A stretch of DNA of 64,000 bases from Acinetobacter sp. LoGeW2-3 (GCF_002688565.1 NZ_CP024011.1:1984001-2048000), one strand, 5' to 3'. Numbered from the stretch's first letter, positions 35,977-46,078 are shown. Notes: generated from the sequence alone by a model not told the origin. Numbers and translations are program-made.

Positions 35977-36999
35977 ATGTCCGATTGGCCACCAAAACCT
36001 GAAAATCAAATACAAAATACACCACAACCTCAGCAACCGACAGGACCTGAGTGGAAACTGCTAGAAAAAGCGGTACTTGCCTCTGTAGAAGAACAGCGCC
36101 GTGCACGCCGTTGGGGGATTTTCTTTAAATTTCTAACCTTTGCTTATTTATTGTTTATTATCCTTGCCATGGGCAAAAGCTGTAGTACAGCATCTACCGA
36201 TGCAACTAAAAGCTCAGGTGAGCATCTGGCTGTGGTGGATATCATTGGCACGATTGCATCAGACAAGCAAAGTGTGAACAGTAATAACACCATTAAGTCG
36301 CTGAAGAAAGCCTATGCAAGTAAGCAAGCTAAGGCTGTCGTTCTGAATATCAATTCTCCAGGTGGTTCACCAGTACAGTCTGATGAAATCTGGCAGGAAA
36401 TTCAGTACCTGAAAAAACAGTATCCTCAGAAAAAACTTTATGCTGTGATTGGTGATACTGGGGCTTCCGGTGCTTATTATATTGCTTCTGCTGCAGATGA
36501 AATCATTGTTAATCCATCAAGCTTAGTGGGTTCTATTGGTGTAATTATGCCGAACTATGGCGTAAATAACCTGATGCAAAAACTGGGTGTGGAAGACCGT
36601 ACCATGACCTCGGGTGAAAATAAGGCACTGCTTTCGATGACTCAGCCAGTTGATGCAGCGCAGAAAGCTCACGTTCAAGGTGTACTCGATAATGTGCATG
36701 GTCATTTTATTAATGCTGTAAAGCAGGGGCGTGGAGCTAAATTAAAATCGACTGATCCTGCGATCTTCTCTGGTCTATTCTGGACCGGTGAACAGGCGGT
36801 GAAATTGGGTATTGCTGACCGTACCGGCAGTTTGCAAACACTGAAACGTGAGCTGAAAACTGATAAAGCCTTGAACTACACCGTTGAATATAGTCCATTT
36901 GAGTCTATCTTAGGCCGTATGGGAGCTTCATTGGGTGAAGGCATTGCAACTTCAGTTGCACATAAACTTAGTACAGAAAGCCAAGCCAAACTGCAATGA
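35977..36999 (+). CDS. sppA: S49-family signal peptide peptidase, SppA-like
   Basis: 340 residues from the ATG at 35977; a TTG two codons earlier is unlikely. A cytoplasmic N-terminus rich in Pro/Gln is followed by one membrane helix (about 50-65, FLTFAYLLFIILAMG) and a periplasmic S49 domain with NINSPGGSP, the nucleophile in GDTGASGAYYIASAADEI and the NPSSLVGSIGVI loop. A lysine in the later half (TSGENKALLS) is the likely general base. Short SppA-type proteins cut leftover signal peptides in the membrane. The stop overlaps the next gene (ATGA). Confidence 0.9.
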   Translation: MSDWPPKPENQIQNTPQPQQPTGPEWKLLEKAVLASVEEQRRARRWGIFFKFLTFAYLLFIILAMGKSCSTASTDATKSSGEHLAVVDIIGTIASDKQSVNSNNTIKSLKKAYASKQAKAVVLNINSPGGSPVQSDEIWQEIQYLKKQYPQKKLYAVIGDTGASGAYYIASAADEIIVNPSSLVGSIGVIMPNYGVNNLMQKLGVEDRTMTSGENKALLSMTQPVDAAQKAHVQGVLDNVHGHFINAVKQGRGAKLKSTDPAIFSGLFWTGEQAVKLGIADRTGSLQTLKRELKTDKALNYTVEYSPFESILGRMGASLGEGIATSVAHKLSTESQAKLQ

Positions 37000-37796
37000 A
37001 GCCAATAATTCATTTTGCGCACGCCAATGGCGTGCCTTCTCGTGTTTATCAGAAACTGTTTGATGGCTTAAAGGGTGATTTCGAGATCATCTATGTGCCT
37101 TTATTAGGTCCAGATAAGCGCTATCCAATCGATAATCATTGGAATAGCCTAACTCAGCAGGTTGCAGACAGTATTATCCGCCAAGCCAAAGGACGACCAG
37201 TCATTGGTTTGGGGCATTCATTGGGTTCAGTACTGACTTTTCAGGCAGCATTAAAACAGCCGGAATTGTTTAGTCAAGTGATTATGCTTGATCCTCCCAT
37301 GATTATGGGGAAAGAGGGTTTTGCCTTACATATTGCCAAGTTACTAAAGCTTAAAAGTCTGGATAAAATGTCTCCAGCAGGTTTATCTAAACGCCGTCGT
37401 GATCATTGGGAATCGCGTGAACAGGCGGCAGAGTTATTGAGACCGAAAGGCTTATATCAGGATTTTGATCCGGACTGTTTTCAATCCTATATCGTTCATG
37501 CTTTAAAGGATGACCCAGTACGGGGTGGAGTTGAGCTCACTATTCCAAAAATGGATGAGGTGAATATCTTCCGTACTAATCCATCTTTATGGTGGCTACC
37601 GCAGGCAAAGCTAAAAGTACCTGCTCAACTAGTCGTTGCTGAAAAGGGACCATTTTTAGCACGTAAGTTTCCACAAAAAGTACAGAAAAAATTCGGCATT
37701 CCTTTTGAGATTTTCAAAGGGGGGCATATGTTCCCGCTAGAACGGCCTTTAGAGGTCGCTGAGCTGGTCAAGAAGCTGATTCAAAAGCAAGCTTAA
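36996..37796 (+). CDS. Alpha/beta hydrolase
   Basis: 266 residues. Oxyanion segment HFAHANGVPS, nucleophile elbow GHSLGS (Ser near 72), an acid around LVVAEKGPF or PPMIMG, and catalytic His in GGHMFPLERP near the end. The family contains esterases and thioesterases; the substrate is unknown. It starts within the stop codon of the S49 peptidase gene, so the two are co-translated and possibly act on the same envelope material. A terminator shared with purN follows. Confidence 0.85.
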   Translation: MKPIIHFAHANGVPSRVYQKLFDGLKGDFEIIYVPLLGPDKRYPIDNHWNSLTQQVADSIIRQAKGRPVIGLGHSLGSVLTFQAALKQPELFSQVIMLDPPMIMGKEGFALHIAKLLKLKSLDKMSPAGLSKRRRDHWESREQAAELLRPKGLYQDFDPDCFQSYIVHALKDDPVRGGVELTIPKMDEVNIFRTNPSLWWLPQAKLKVPAQLVVAEKGPFLARKFPQKVQKKFGIPFEIFKGGHMFPLERPLEVAELVKKLIQKQA

Positions 37797-37814
37797 GGCT
37801 GATTCTTTTTCAAA

Positions 37815-37847
37815 TAAAAAAACGCATCCGAGGATGCGTTTTTTTAT
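37815..37847. terminator. Bidirectional terminator
   Basis: AAAAAACGCATCC and GGATGCGTTTTTT arms with a short loop, between the convergent hydrolase and purN genes. Confidence 0.88.
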
Positions 37848-37859
37848 GCAGTGTATTTT

Positions 37860-38489
37860 TTATACTTTGCAGAATTGAACTGGTTCCTGCATCAACTGAC
37901 CGCGATACATCACACCGGTAGCAGTATGCTGAATCGTACCAGTACAGATCCATTCTACTACTTGCGGATAAATCAGATGTTCCAGCACATGTACGCGCTG
38001 GGCTAAAGTGTGCGTTGTATCTTGATGAGATACTTTTAACACACCCTGAGCCAATGCCTGACCGGCATCCAGTTCAGCTGTCACATAATGTACGGTACAA
38101 CCATGCAAGGTATCGCCAGTGTCCAGTACCCGTTGATGGGTATGCATGCCTTTATAATTTGGCAGTAGAGAGGGGTGGATGTTCAGCATTTTCCCTTCCC
38201 AAGCTTTAACAAATTTTTCACTTAAAATTCGCATAAAGCCTGCAAGAACTACCAAATCTGCTTTCCAATCTAACAGTTGCTGATGCATAATATCATCAAA
38301 AGCTTCACGATTCGGATACTGCTTGTGTTCAATTACCGCAGTCTGAATTCCAGCTTTTTGCGCACGTGCTAAAGCATAGGCTTCAGGCTTGTTGGAAATT
38401 ACCCCGACAATTCGCCCTGAAAGATTGGCATCAATCAAGGCTTGCAGGTTAGATCCACTGCCTGAAACAAGAACAGCAATTTTAATCAT
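37860..38489 (-). CDS. purN: Phosphoribosylglycinamide formyltransferase
   Basis: 209 residues. Transfers formyl from 10-formyl-THF to GAR in purine synthesis. VLVSGSGSNLQALIDA (phosphate loop), the ISNKPEAYAL segment, NIHPSLLPNYKG (catalytic Asn and His) and HYVTAELDAG (catalytic Asp) are intact. It lies four bases after purM on the same strand, so purM-purN form an operon in which PurN acts after GAR synthesis and PurM after PurL. Confidence 0.96.
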   Translation of the reverse strand: MIKIAVLVSGSGSNLQALIDANLSGRIVGVISNKPEAYALARAQKAGIQTAVIEHKQYPNREAFDDIMHQQLLDWKADLVVLAGFMRILSEKFVKAWEGKMLNIHPSLLPNYKGMHTHQRVLDTGDTLHGCTVHYVTAELDAGQALAQGVLKVSHQDTTHTLAQRVHVLEHLIYPQVVEWICTGTIQHTATGVMYRGQLMQEPVQFCKV

Positions 38490-38493
38490 GCGA

Positions 38494-39564
38494 TTATGCG
38501 AAGATCACACGGATTTTTTCGTCAGCGCCTTCAACAGACTCGACATTATCGATAATGTGACCCATGGTCCAAGCTTTTTCGCCAAGGTTGTTTAGTACTT
38601 CTACAGTTTTGTCTGCATCAACTGCATCAACAGCAAGTACCATGCCCACGCCACAGTTAAATGTACGATACATTTCAAACTGTTCTACACCGCCTTCGCG
38701 TTGAAGAAGTTTGAATAGTTCAGGCCATTCCCATGAAGACTCATTAATTACTGCTTGAGCGCCATTTGGAAGTACTCGAGGTAAGTTGCCTGGTAAACCA
38801 CCACCAGTGATGTGTGCCATCGCATGCACATCGACCTGTTTAAGCAATTCAAGAATCGGTTTTACGTAAATGCGTGTTGGTTCCATTGCTATGTCAGCAA
38901 GTGGACGACCATCGATGATTTGGTCTAAATCAACATTTTTCACGTCAAGAATTTTACGAAGAAGCGAGTAACCGTTTGAGTGTGCACCTGAAGATGCAAC
39001 ACCAACTAAAACATCGCCTGCTTTAACTTTAGAGCCATCAATAATTTTGCTTTGCTCAACAACACCTACACAGAAACCTGCAAGGTCGTAGTCTTCACCT
39101 TCATACATACCTGGCATTTCAGCAGTTTCACCACCGACCAATGCACAACCAGCAAGTTCACAGCCAGCACCGATACCAGTAACAACATTTGCTGCGACAT
39201 CAACATTCAGGTGACCAGTTGCATAATAATCTAGGAAGAACAGTGGTTCAGCACCACAAACGAGAAGGTCGTTTACACACATTGCCACCAAATCCTGACC
39301 AATTGTGTCATGACGGTTTAAATTCAATGCTAAACGTAATTTTGTACCAACACCATCAGTGCCAGATACGAGAACAGGTTCTTCATAACCTTTAGGGATT
39401 TTACAAAGTGCACCAAAGCCACCAAGACCGCCCATAACTTCAGGACGTTTAGTGCGCTTAGCGACGGACTTGATTCGGTCGACTAACGCGTCTCCCGCTT
39501 CAATATCGACACCTGCATCTTTGTAGCTTAAACCAGTGTTTGGGGTAGAAGTTGAGTTGCTCAT
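38494..39564 (-). CDS. purM: Phosphoribosylformylglycinamidine cyclo-ligase (AIR synthetase)
   Basis: 356 residues. Closes the imidazole ring in purine synthesis using ATP. The [18 protein letters not shown] start, GTDGVGTKL, the metal/ATP segment [18 protein letters not shown] and [11 protein letters not shown] are present. Strong codon bias suggests high expression. It is transcribed away from the AI-2E transporter gene; the 134-base gap must contain both promoters. No purine repressor site is obvious. Confidence 0.97.
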   Translation of the reverse strand: MSNSTSTPNTGLSYKDAGVDIEAGDALVDRIKSVAKRTKRPEVMGGLGGFGALCKIPKGYEEPVLVSGTDGVGTKLRLALNLNRHDTIGQDLVAMCVNDLLVCGAEPLFFLDYYATGHLNVDVAANVVTGIGAGCELAGCALVGGETAEMPGMYEGEDYDLAGFCVGVVEQSKIIDGSKVKAGDVLVGVASSGAHSNGYSLLRKILDVKNVDLDQIIDGRPLADIAMEPTRIYVKPILELLKQVDVHAMAHITGGGLPGNLPRVLPNGAQAVINESSWEWPELFKLLQREGGVEQFEMYRTFNCGVGMVLAVDAVDADKTVEVLNNLGEKAWTMGHIIDNVESVEGADEKIRVIFA

Positions 39565-39698
39565 AATGAAGTCTCCGCATTCGCGGCGCTGATTATACCC
39601 GAATATACGAAACTCTTATGTTATTTATGTCCTAAAATGCTATCTTTATTCAAATATTTTACTTTTTATAATGATTAATAGAGAAAAGGCAAGACTTT

Positions 39699-40931
39699 AT
39701 GGTAGATCGTACCTTACGTCGCATTTTTATCTTGGCTGGTATCGCCTTGATTCTTTGGGTGTTATATCTGCTTAAGCCTGTTGTGGTTCCATTTGTCGGC
39801 GCATTTTTTATCGCCTATCTTTTTAGCCCTTTGGTTGAACGTTTTCACCGTATTGGTTTGCCGCGCTGGCTCTCTATCAGTATCGTTTTTATCGGGATTG
39901 GGGTGGTAGTGACGCTTGCCATGTGGTACTTGGTACCATTGGTATGGAAACAGTTGATGTATGCCCGTGACAGTATTCCTGCGGGAATCCACTGGGTCAA
40001 TTACACCTTCCTGCCATGGCTGTCTAATACCTTTAATCTGGTTCCAATGGAAATTGATACCAATCAGATTTCTACTGTAGTCATGGATTATGTTCAGACT
40101 AATTATAGTGCAGACAGCATTCAGGCAATGGCCTTAAAATTGGCACAATCTGGGATCAGCTTTATTCAAATTGGTGGAACCATTGTTCTTGTCCCGATTA
40201 TTGCTTTCTATTTCCTGCTTGACTGGGATCGCATGCTCGATAGTCTGCGTCGACTGATTCCACGCCCGTATGAGCGTAGTACATTAGAAGTTGTGGGTGA
40301 ATGTCACGAAGTTTTAGGTGCATTTGTAAAAGGACAATTTCTGGTGATGGTTTTGCTAGGGGTCGTTTATGCAGTGGGTTTACAGCTGATTGGCCTAGAA
40401 ATCGGTTTGATCATCGGGATGATCGCTGGCTTGTGCAGTATTATCCCGTATCTAGGTTTTGCAGTTGGCATTATTGCCGCGGTAGTTGCTACGTTATTCC
40501 AGTTTGGGATTGACTGGTGGCAGCTGGTGCTGGTGGGTATTGTGTTCATGGTGGGGCAGGCTGTAGAAGGCTATATTCTGCAGCCCTTCCTGCTTGGCGA
40601 TAAAATTGGCTTGTCACCAGTCGCAGTGGTATTTGCCGTATTAGCGGGTGCTCAATTAGCAGGATTCTTAGGTATGCTGATTGCCTTACCCGTGGCAGCA
40701 GTGATTGTGGTATTGCTGCGTCATGCGCGTGAGCTCTATGAAAAAAGTGCACTCTATGATAATAAGACAATCATTGTTCAAAATGCTTCAACCAACTCTA
40801 TCAGTATTGAAACCTCTGATGTGGATGTAGATATCGACCTGAAAACACCACAAGAGAAAGCACTGCAAGCTGATGAAAAATCGAGTAAGATTAAACAAAC
40901 CCAGCTTAAAGATGGAGAGGCCAAAAAATAG
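39699..40931 (+). CDS. AI-2E family transporter (PerM-like)
   Basis: 410 residues with about eight hydrophobic helices, including GAFFIAYLFSPLVE near the N-terminus, a long amphipathic loop (about 90-150), and conserved VPIIAFYFLLDWDRM and GAFVKGQFLVMVLLGVVYAVGL blocks. The last 50 residues are a hydrophilic Asp/Lys/Gln-rich tail. The family includes quorum-signal exporters and Na+/H+ antiporters, and the role here is open. hda follows two bases after its stop, so they are one operon. Confidence 0.88.
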   Translation: MVDRTLRRIFILAGIALILWVLYLLKPVVVPFVGAFFIAYLFSPLVERFHRIGLPRWLSISIVFIGIGVVVTLAMWYLVPLVWKQLMYARDSIPAGIHWVNYTFLPWLSNTFNLVPMEIDTNQISTVVMDYVQTNYSADSIQAMALKLAQSGISFIQIGGTIVLVPIIAFYFLLDWDRMLDSLRRLIPRPYERSTLEVVGECHEVLGAFVKGQFLVMVLLGVVYAVGLQLIGLEIGLIIGMIAGLCSIIPYLGFAVGIIAAVVATLFQFGIDWWQLVLVGIVFMVGQAVEGYILQPFLLGDKIGLSPVAVVFAVLAGAQLAGFLGMLIALPVAAVIVVLLRHARELYEKSALYDNKTIIVQNASTNSISIETSDVDVDIDLKTPQEKALQADEKSSKIKQTQLKDGEAKK

Positions 40932-40933
40932 AT

Positions 40934-41638
40934 ATGCGTCAATTGCAACTTGATATTGAACCCCAACTTGATGCTCGAATTAGTGATTTTTCGGGTCCAG
41001 GATGGGGACATGTAATTGATGCAGTTCGCCAGCTCCATGCAGGTCTGATCAATCGTTTTTATGTTTATGGTGGTGCTGGAACAGGTAAGAGTCATCTGCT
41101 TTCTGCAATCTGTGATTCCTATCTTGAGGTGGGGAAAACAGCTATTCAAGTTTCTTTGCTAGAACTTTTGGATGCACCGACCGAAGCTATTACTTCGCTT
41201 GACCGTTATGATCTTGTGGCTTTAGATGATATTGAAGCCATTAGTGGAGTCCCACACTGGCAAAAGGCAGTTTTTCACTTAATTAATTACAATAATGAGG
41301 GTGGTGGTCAGCTGGTCTTTTCTTCGCGTTATGCACCGATTGAACTCAAACTGGAACTACCAGATTTACAGTCGCGTTTGACTCAAGCAGTAAGTACCCG
41401 TGTTCCCAATGGTAGCCTCTATGCTGACCGTTTTGCCTTGGTATCATCAGTATTGGACAGACGTGGAATTCATCTGGATCAGCAAATTTTCGATTACCTT
41501 TTAAGTCATGGTCCACATCAGACTTCGGTACTTTTGCAGACACTTGAGCAGATTATTCAACTTTTAAAAGGGGAAAAACTCAAAGTGAGTAATGCTAATC
41601 TGAGACAGATTTATGCTTTAATTGACGAATATCGATAA
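40934..41638 (+). CDS. hda: DnaA regulatory inactivator Hda
   Basis: 234 residues. AAA+ protein related to DnaA domain III without the DNA-binding domain. The N-terminal clamp-binding hexamer QLQLDI (residues 3-8) docks it to the DNA polymerase sliding clamp. Walker A is GGAGTGKSH and Walker B is LVALDDIE; the sensor and arginine-finger region (SRLTQAVSTRVP) is present. Hda with the loaded clamp triggers ATP hydrolysis by DnaA and so limits re-initiation. The pairing behind a membrane-transporter gene is the usual gamma-proteobacterial arrangement. Confidence 0.93.
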   Translation: MRQLQLDIEPQLDARISDFSGPGWGHVIDAVRQLHAGLINRFYVYGGAGTGKSHLLSAICDSYLEVGKTAIQVSLLELLDAPTEAITSLDRYDLVALDDIEAISGVPHWQKAVFHLINYNNEGGGQLVFSSRYAPIELKLELPDLQSRLTQAVSTRVPNGSLYADRFALVSSVLDRRGIHLDQQIFDYLLSHGPHQTSVLLQTLEQIIQLLKGEKLKVSNANLRQIYALIDEYR

Positions 41639-41753
41639 ATAATAAAAATTCTTGAGTAATTAATCAAGTTGTGACAGATTAGAGCAAAATAATTCAAATA
41701 TCGCTAGGATGATGCGATTTTTAGAATAAATAAAAAAATAACAGGAGAAGGTC

Positions 41754-43547
41754 ATGCTCAAGAAGAGCTTAGGCATTGGTTTGCTATGCATGATGGGGCA
41801 TGCTTACGGTGCTGACATTGTTGTTACCACTACTGAAGATATCGTCAAGGATGATAAAGAATGTTCACTTCGTGAAGCCATTGAATATGTGAACCGCGGT
41901 TTAGTCAAGAAAGGTTATATGGGCTGTGGCGGGGAAAATTCAACAGCAAATATTCTACTTACAGATAAAAATACTTACAGCCTTAATAAACATGTAGAAA
42001 TTAAAAAATCTCTAAATATTAAATCAGTTGATGAGGATAGTAACGTAGTTACTGACCGTAACCGTGTTCAAGGCCTACATAATGCTCGCATTAAGATGAA
42101 TGGAAAGGACAATATTTTCCGTATTCTGAGTGGGGATGATTTTGTCTCAGCTACATTTAAAGAGCTTGATTTAGAGGGCTGTGCACAATTGAATTGTGCA
42201 CTTGAAGGGGGGCTGGTCTACAACAAAGGTAAGGCAACATTTGAGTTTTCAAAATTAACTCAAGGCAATGCATCTAAAGGCGGGGCGATTTATAATGCAG
42301 GTATCTTTGGAAATTACGTCGGTACTGTTGAAATTCGAAACAGTTTGATGATTGAAAATGAAGCAACGGAGGGTGCAGTACTCTTTAGTGAACATCCGAG
42401 CTTTTCAATTCAACAAAGTGTCATACGTAAGAATAAAACCATAGCATCGAATAGTGTAAATATATTCACTAAAGCTCCATTCACAGCTTCAACGTCTGAA
42501 GATTTACAGGCGGGTACAGCACGTATCGTTAGCAGTACTTTGGTTCAAAATACAGGAAGTGTTTTAAATCTTGTAGATGGTATTATCGCGAATAATCTTA
42601 CAATTGTTGATAATCAAGGTACAGGTGTAATTTTACAAGCACCATTCGCTAAAGCATATTTGGCAAATAGCATTATCTTAAAAAATCGTCAGGATTGTAC
42701 TATTGGGAATGATAAGTCTTTAATACAAAATAACTTAACCAGTGCAAGTTGTGGTAATGGCATTGATGATGCACCTAACCAGATCTATAAAGGAGTGCAA
42801 TTGATTGCGACCAAAGATGGTAGTAGTCAAGGAAGCTGTTTAAGTTTAAGAGATAATAAACTTTCAGAATTGTGTCCATTTGAAACAGCTGAAAATACAT
42901 TTTTAGGTTATATGCGTCCTCGTATCTTATTAAATTACGGGACAATTAATGGATCACCTATTGTAAATACAGGTGTTCCAAAAGTATCAGAAAATACATT
43001 GTCTTGTGAGTCTGCGGATCAACGAGGTACGAATCGCTCCTTTAATAATGAAGAGTGTGATCGCGGTGCGATTGAAATTACAGTCCCAACTTCAGGCCAG
43101 CTGACAGGTCAGGATTTAAAAGCAGGAGAAACTGCTAAATTTTCTATTGCAAAATTTTTAGGTGATAGTGATCTAATTCCTAAGGAAGAATGTAATAGCA
43201 TTATTGGCAAGAATCCTAATAATGAGCCGTGGCAAGATGGCTGTATGCGTATTGTACAGACCAAAACCCCATCTAAAGGTTCAACACAAATTGATATTCA
43301 TGGCAATTTAATCTACACGCCAGATTCTGCTTGGCATGGTGCAGATATTTTTGAAGTTCAAGTTGTCACCAGTTCTACACGCTTTAATGTCTCAAAACCC
43401 TATTTACCAATTACAACCCAAATTGTGCAAGAACCTGATAATAAAATGGAAGATAAAGCAGTAAAAACATCAGGTGGTTCACTGGGCTTATTTGGAATTC
43501 TTGGATTAATAAGCTTAATTGGCTTACGTCGTTTGCGTAAAGATTAA
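41754..43547 (+). CDS. rbtA: Rhombotarget-type beta-helix protein: CSLREA N-terminus and GlyGly-CTERM tail
   Basis: 597 residues behind a strong AGGAGAAGG ribosome-binding site. Domain order: signal peptide to about residue 20 (GHAYGAD), a CSLREA-domain N-terminus with ECSLREAIEYV at about 37-47, a right-handed beta-helix region (about 60-400) with repeated hydrophobic strands and GGAIYNAG-type turns, a conserved ADQRGTNRS/DRGAIEI end block, and an Ig-like strand region (about 450-560). The tail is SGGSLGLFG, a hydrophobic helix and a basic RRLRKD end, which is the GlyGly-CTERM sorting signal cut by rhombosortases. It should therefore be exported by Sec, processed at the membrane and released or attached at the surface. 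The gene symbol is tentative. Confidence 0.8.
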   Translation: MLKKSLGIGLLCMMGHAYGADIVVTTTEDIVKDDKECSLREAIEYVNRGLVKKGYMGCGGENSTANILLTDKNTYSLNKHVEIKKSLNIKSVDEDSNVVTDRNRVQGLHNARIKMNGKDNIFRILSGDDFVSATFKELDLEGCAQLNCALEGGLVYNKGKATFEFSKLTQGNASKGGAIYNAGIFGNYVGTVEIRNSLMIENEATEGAVLFSEHPSFSIQQSVIRKNKTIASNSVNIFTKAPFTASTSEDLQAGTARIVSSTLVQNTGSVLNLVDGIIANNLTIVDNQGTGVILQAPFAKAYLANSIILKNRQDCTIGNDKSLIQNNLTSASCGNGIDDAPNQIYKGVQLIATKDGSSQGSCLSLRDNKLSELCPFETAENTFLGYMRPRILLNYGTINGSPIVNTGVPKVSENTLSCESADQRGTNRSFNNEECDRGAIEITVPTSGQLTGQDLKAGETAKFSIAKFLGDSDLIPKEECNSIIGKNPNNEPWQDGCMRIVQTKTPSKGSTQIDIHGNLIYTPDSAWHGADIFEVQVVTSSTRFNVSKPYLPITTQIVQEPDNKMEDKAVKTSGGSLGLFGILGLISLIGLRRLRKD

Positions 43548-43557
43548 GGACAATACA

Positions 43558-45987
43558 ATGCAAAATTATAAAAAAGGAATATTGGCGCTTGCAGTTGTTT
43601 CAGCGATGAGCTTGATGGCTGCCGAAGATAAAACAATTCGGGTAACGACATTAGCGGATGAAGATGGGGAAAATGCCAGTGAGTGTTCTTTACGTGAGGC
43701 GATTAAAACAGCAAAATTAGACAAATCTTACGGAGGCTGTAATGTTGGACGTACCCTTCGTTTAGATGGAAGTGCGCCTGACCAAATTCAGCTGAAGGCG
43801 GGTACTTATAAAATAGATCGTGAACTTGTGGTTGAATCTGCAATTCATATTTATGGTGAAAATGTATTCAACTATACAGAGCGTAGTCCGATTACCTTGC
43901 TTTATCCTAAAAAGGAAGCATTAAAAACAGTTATTGATGCGCAAGGAAAGTCCCGTATTTTTAATACTGTTGAAAGCCAAGCAGCTCTAAATATTCATCA
44001 TGTCTCTATGCGAAATGGAAATGCAGTCAAAGACTCCAATATAGTAAATAGTGGCAATGGTGGTGCTTTATATGTTGCAGGGCCACTCGGTATTTACAGC
44101 AGTGAAATTATAGGTTCATCCGCCGATGTGAATGGTGGTGCTATATATGCGATTGGTCAGAATGGACAAAAGACAGTTAGCATTGATGACAGTCGCATTG
44201 AAAAAAATAAAGCACGACAATTTGGTAGTGTGTTTGCAATGGACTGTAATGCCAATTTAGCAAATGCAGAAGTAGGGCTACAGGTTTCTAATTCAAGTCT
44301 CATCCGTAATGGTTCTACATCAGATCAAAGTATTTTCGACTTCTGTGGTTATGCTACGGGTAGTTTCTTAAATTCGACTATTGCCCAGAACCAGACAGGC
44401 GGTTATGTATTTAACTTTGTGAATAGATCCAACCGGGCTTTGCACTCAAGCTCGAGTTTAAGTTTAAGTAGTAATACCATCGTTGAGAATACTGCAAAAT
44501 CAGTATTACTCTATGACAATATTGGTGCAAAGCTATTAAGCTATAACGTGTTAGCCTATAACCAAGGCAAATCTTGTGAATATGCCTTAAATGATGGGAA
44601 GCCTAGCTTAGATCAAAATATCCTTTTTGCACATGTACAGAATGCTTTTGATTTAAAAGGTAGTTCTCAATGTGTGTTACCAGAACGTTCGAAAGATCAG
44701 ACCGAAGCACAGCTGATTGATTTATCCTCAGTCAGCATGAGTAGTGTGCTAAGTAAATTCTTAGAGCCCGCCGTAGATAATCGTTATCTTGGTATTTATT
44801 ATCCTCGTGATAATAAAACTGCGAATGATTTGGTTGATGTGAAAGGCGAAGGTTGTGAAGCAACAGATCAACGTGGTATTAGCCGAGATATTGGGATGAC
44901 TGTCCGTTTAAGCCCAGATCAGGTCAATAGCTGTGAAATTGGTGCGGTTGAAATACGAAATTTGATGGCAGGTGATGTTGAAGACTTAAAAAATTCATCA
45001 CATGTTGAACTCATGGATTTTTATCAGTCTAATATTGATGAATTGGAAGAATTAATTGAAGATCAAAATACACCTAAAGAAGAATTGGCAGGATTAAAAG
45101 AGGAGCTAAAGGAGTATCAGGATCTCAAATCCTTTACGGAGAAGTTCCAAAAATATCGTGCAATCTATATTGATCCGTTTAAACAGTCGACTTTACAAGA
45201 AACTTTGGATGGTTCAAGCATTGTAGTTACAGCATTAAATGCTTCAAATTATAATGTAACGACCAAAGTTCTTGGTGTAGGTGTTCTTGTAGGTGAAGGG
45301 AGTTCTCTGGACGTAGATGGTAATAAGAATGATCCTGCGTTGAAGTGTGAATGGATTGCGGGCCTTGATCGCATTATGATGTATCGCACGGATGGCAAAG
45401 TTACCAGCGCAACCGATCAGGAATTCTGTGCTTATACCTTAGTTAATAAAAATACCAATGCGAAAAGTTCAGGTGTTCTTGCTGCATCTTTTGTCAACAT
45501 TGCACCGATTGCAAAAAATGATTTTTACAAGATTAGCCCTGATAGTGGTTTAACGATTACAGTTAATCCTTTAGAAAATGACAGTGATGAAGGGGATGGT
45601 GATCGTAGCACAGCACAAGGAAAGCCAGCCTTTTATAAAGACACAGATGGTAAGGAAATTCCAATCCGTATTGTTAGTTTACCTTCTGGTGTAACTTTGA
45701 AGGCTGAGCGTGAAGGGCCATGTCCTGATGACTATCAGCGAGAAACTTGCTATGGCGGCAAGCTTACTTTTAGTGTAAATAATAACCTGAGCCAGTTTAG
45801 CTATAGCATGGATTATAATGTCTTTGATGCAGATGAAATGATGTCAAACACAGCAACAATTGTATTAGAGAATACTGTGAAAAATACCAATACTTCATCA
45901 AGTGGGGGAGGCTCACTTGGAGTCTGGGGATTATTCGGATTATTCGGACTAGCAGCCTACCGTTCCCGTCGTTTATTCAAAAGTTAA
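43558..45987 (+). CDS. Second rhombotarget-type beta-helix protein with GlyGly-CTERM tail
   Basis: 809 residues from the ATG at 43558. The ribosome-binding site TAAGGA overlaps the stop codon of the preceding gene, showing coupling. Order: signal peptide (about 1-20), ECSLREAIKTAK N-terminus, beta-helix strands with GGALYVAG and GGAIYAIG turns, the TDQRGISRD/CEIGAVEI block, a strongly charged coiled-coil segment (about 480-540, IDELEELIEDQN), Ig/cadherin-like strands with the NPLENDSDEGDGD acidic motif, and a Thr/Ser-rich stretch before the tail. The tail is SSGGGSLGVWG, a helix and a basic YRSRRLFKS end. It is a diverged paralogue of the preceding protein, about 210 residues longer. The acidic motif suggests Ca2+ binding. 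Confidence 0.8.
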   Translation: MQNYKKGILALAVVSAMSLMAAEDKTIRVTTLADEDGENASECSLREAIKTAKLDKSYGGCNVGRTLRLDGSAPDQIQLKAGTYKIDRELVVESAIHIYGENVFNYTERSPITLLYPKKEALKTVIDAQGKSRIFNTVESQAALNIHHVSMRNGNAVKDSNIVNSGNGGALYVAGPLGIYSSEIIGSSADVNGGAIYAIGQNGQKTVSIDDSRIEKNKARQFGSVFAMDCNANLANAEVGLQVSNSSLIRNGSTSDQSIFDFCGYATGSFLNSTIAQNQTGGYVFNFVNRSNRALHSSSSLSLSSNTIVENTAKSVLLYDNIGAKLLSYNVLAYNQGKSCEYALNDGKPSLDQNILFAHVQNAFDLKGSSQCVLPERSKDQTEAQLIDLSSVSMSSVLSKFLEPAVDNRYLGIYYPRDNKTANDLVDVKGEGCEATDQRGISRDIGMTVRLSPDQVNSCEIGAVEIRNLMAGDVEDLKNSSHVELMDFYQSNIDELEELIEDQNTPKEELAGLKEELKEYQDLKSFTEKFQKYRAIYIDPFKQSTLQETLDGSSIVVTALNASNYNVTTKVLGVGVLVGEGSSLDVDGNKNDPALKCEWIAGLDRIMMYRTDGKVTSATDQEFCAYTLVNKNTNAKSSGVLAASFVNIAPIAKNDFYKISPDSGLTITVNPLENDSDEGDGDRSTAQGKPAFYKDTDGKEIPIRIVSLPSGVTLKAEREGPCPDDYQRETCYGGKLTFSVNNNLSQFSYSMDYNVFDADEMMSNTATIVLENTVKNTNTSSSGGGSLGVWGLFGLFGLAAYRSRRLFKS

Positions 45988-46005
45988 AACGTTATAGAAA
46001 CAATT

Positions 46006-46031
46006 AAAAAAGCCTCAATTGAGGCTTTTTT
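46006..46031. terminator. Bidirectional terminator
   Basis: A perfect palindrome AAAAAGCCTCAA / TTGAGGCTTTTT between the rhombotarget genes and the leftward DUF3106 gene. Confidence 0.9.
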
Positions 46032-46078
46032 AATATCTTTTATTTTGATGATAATTTTAATTGCTAAGATTGGGAGAT

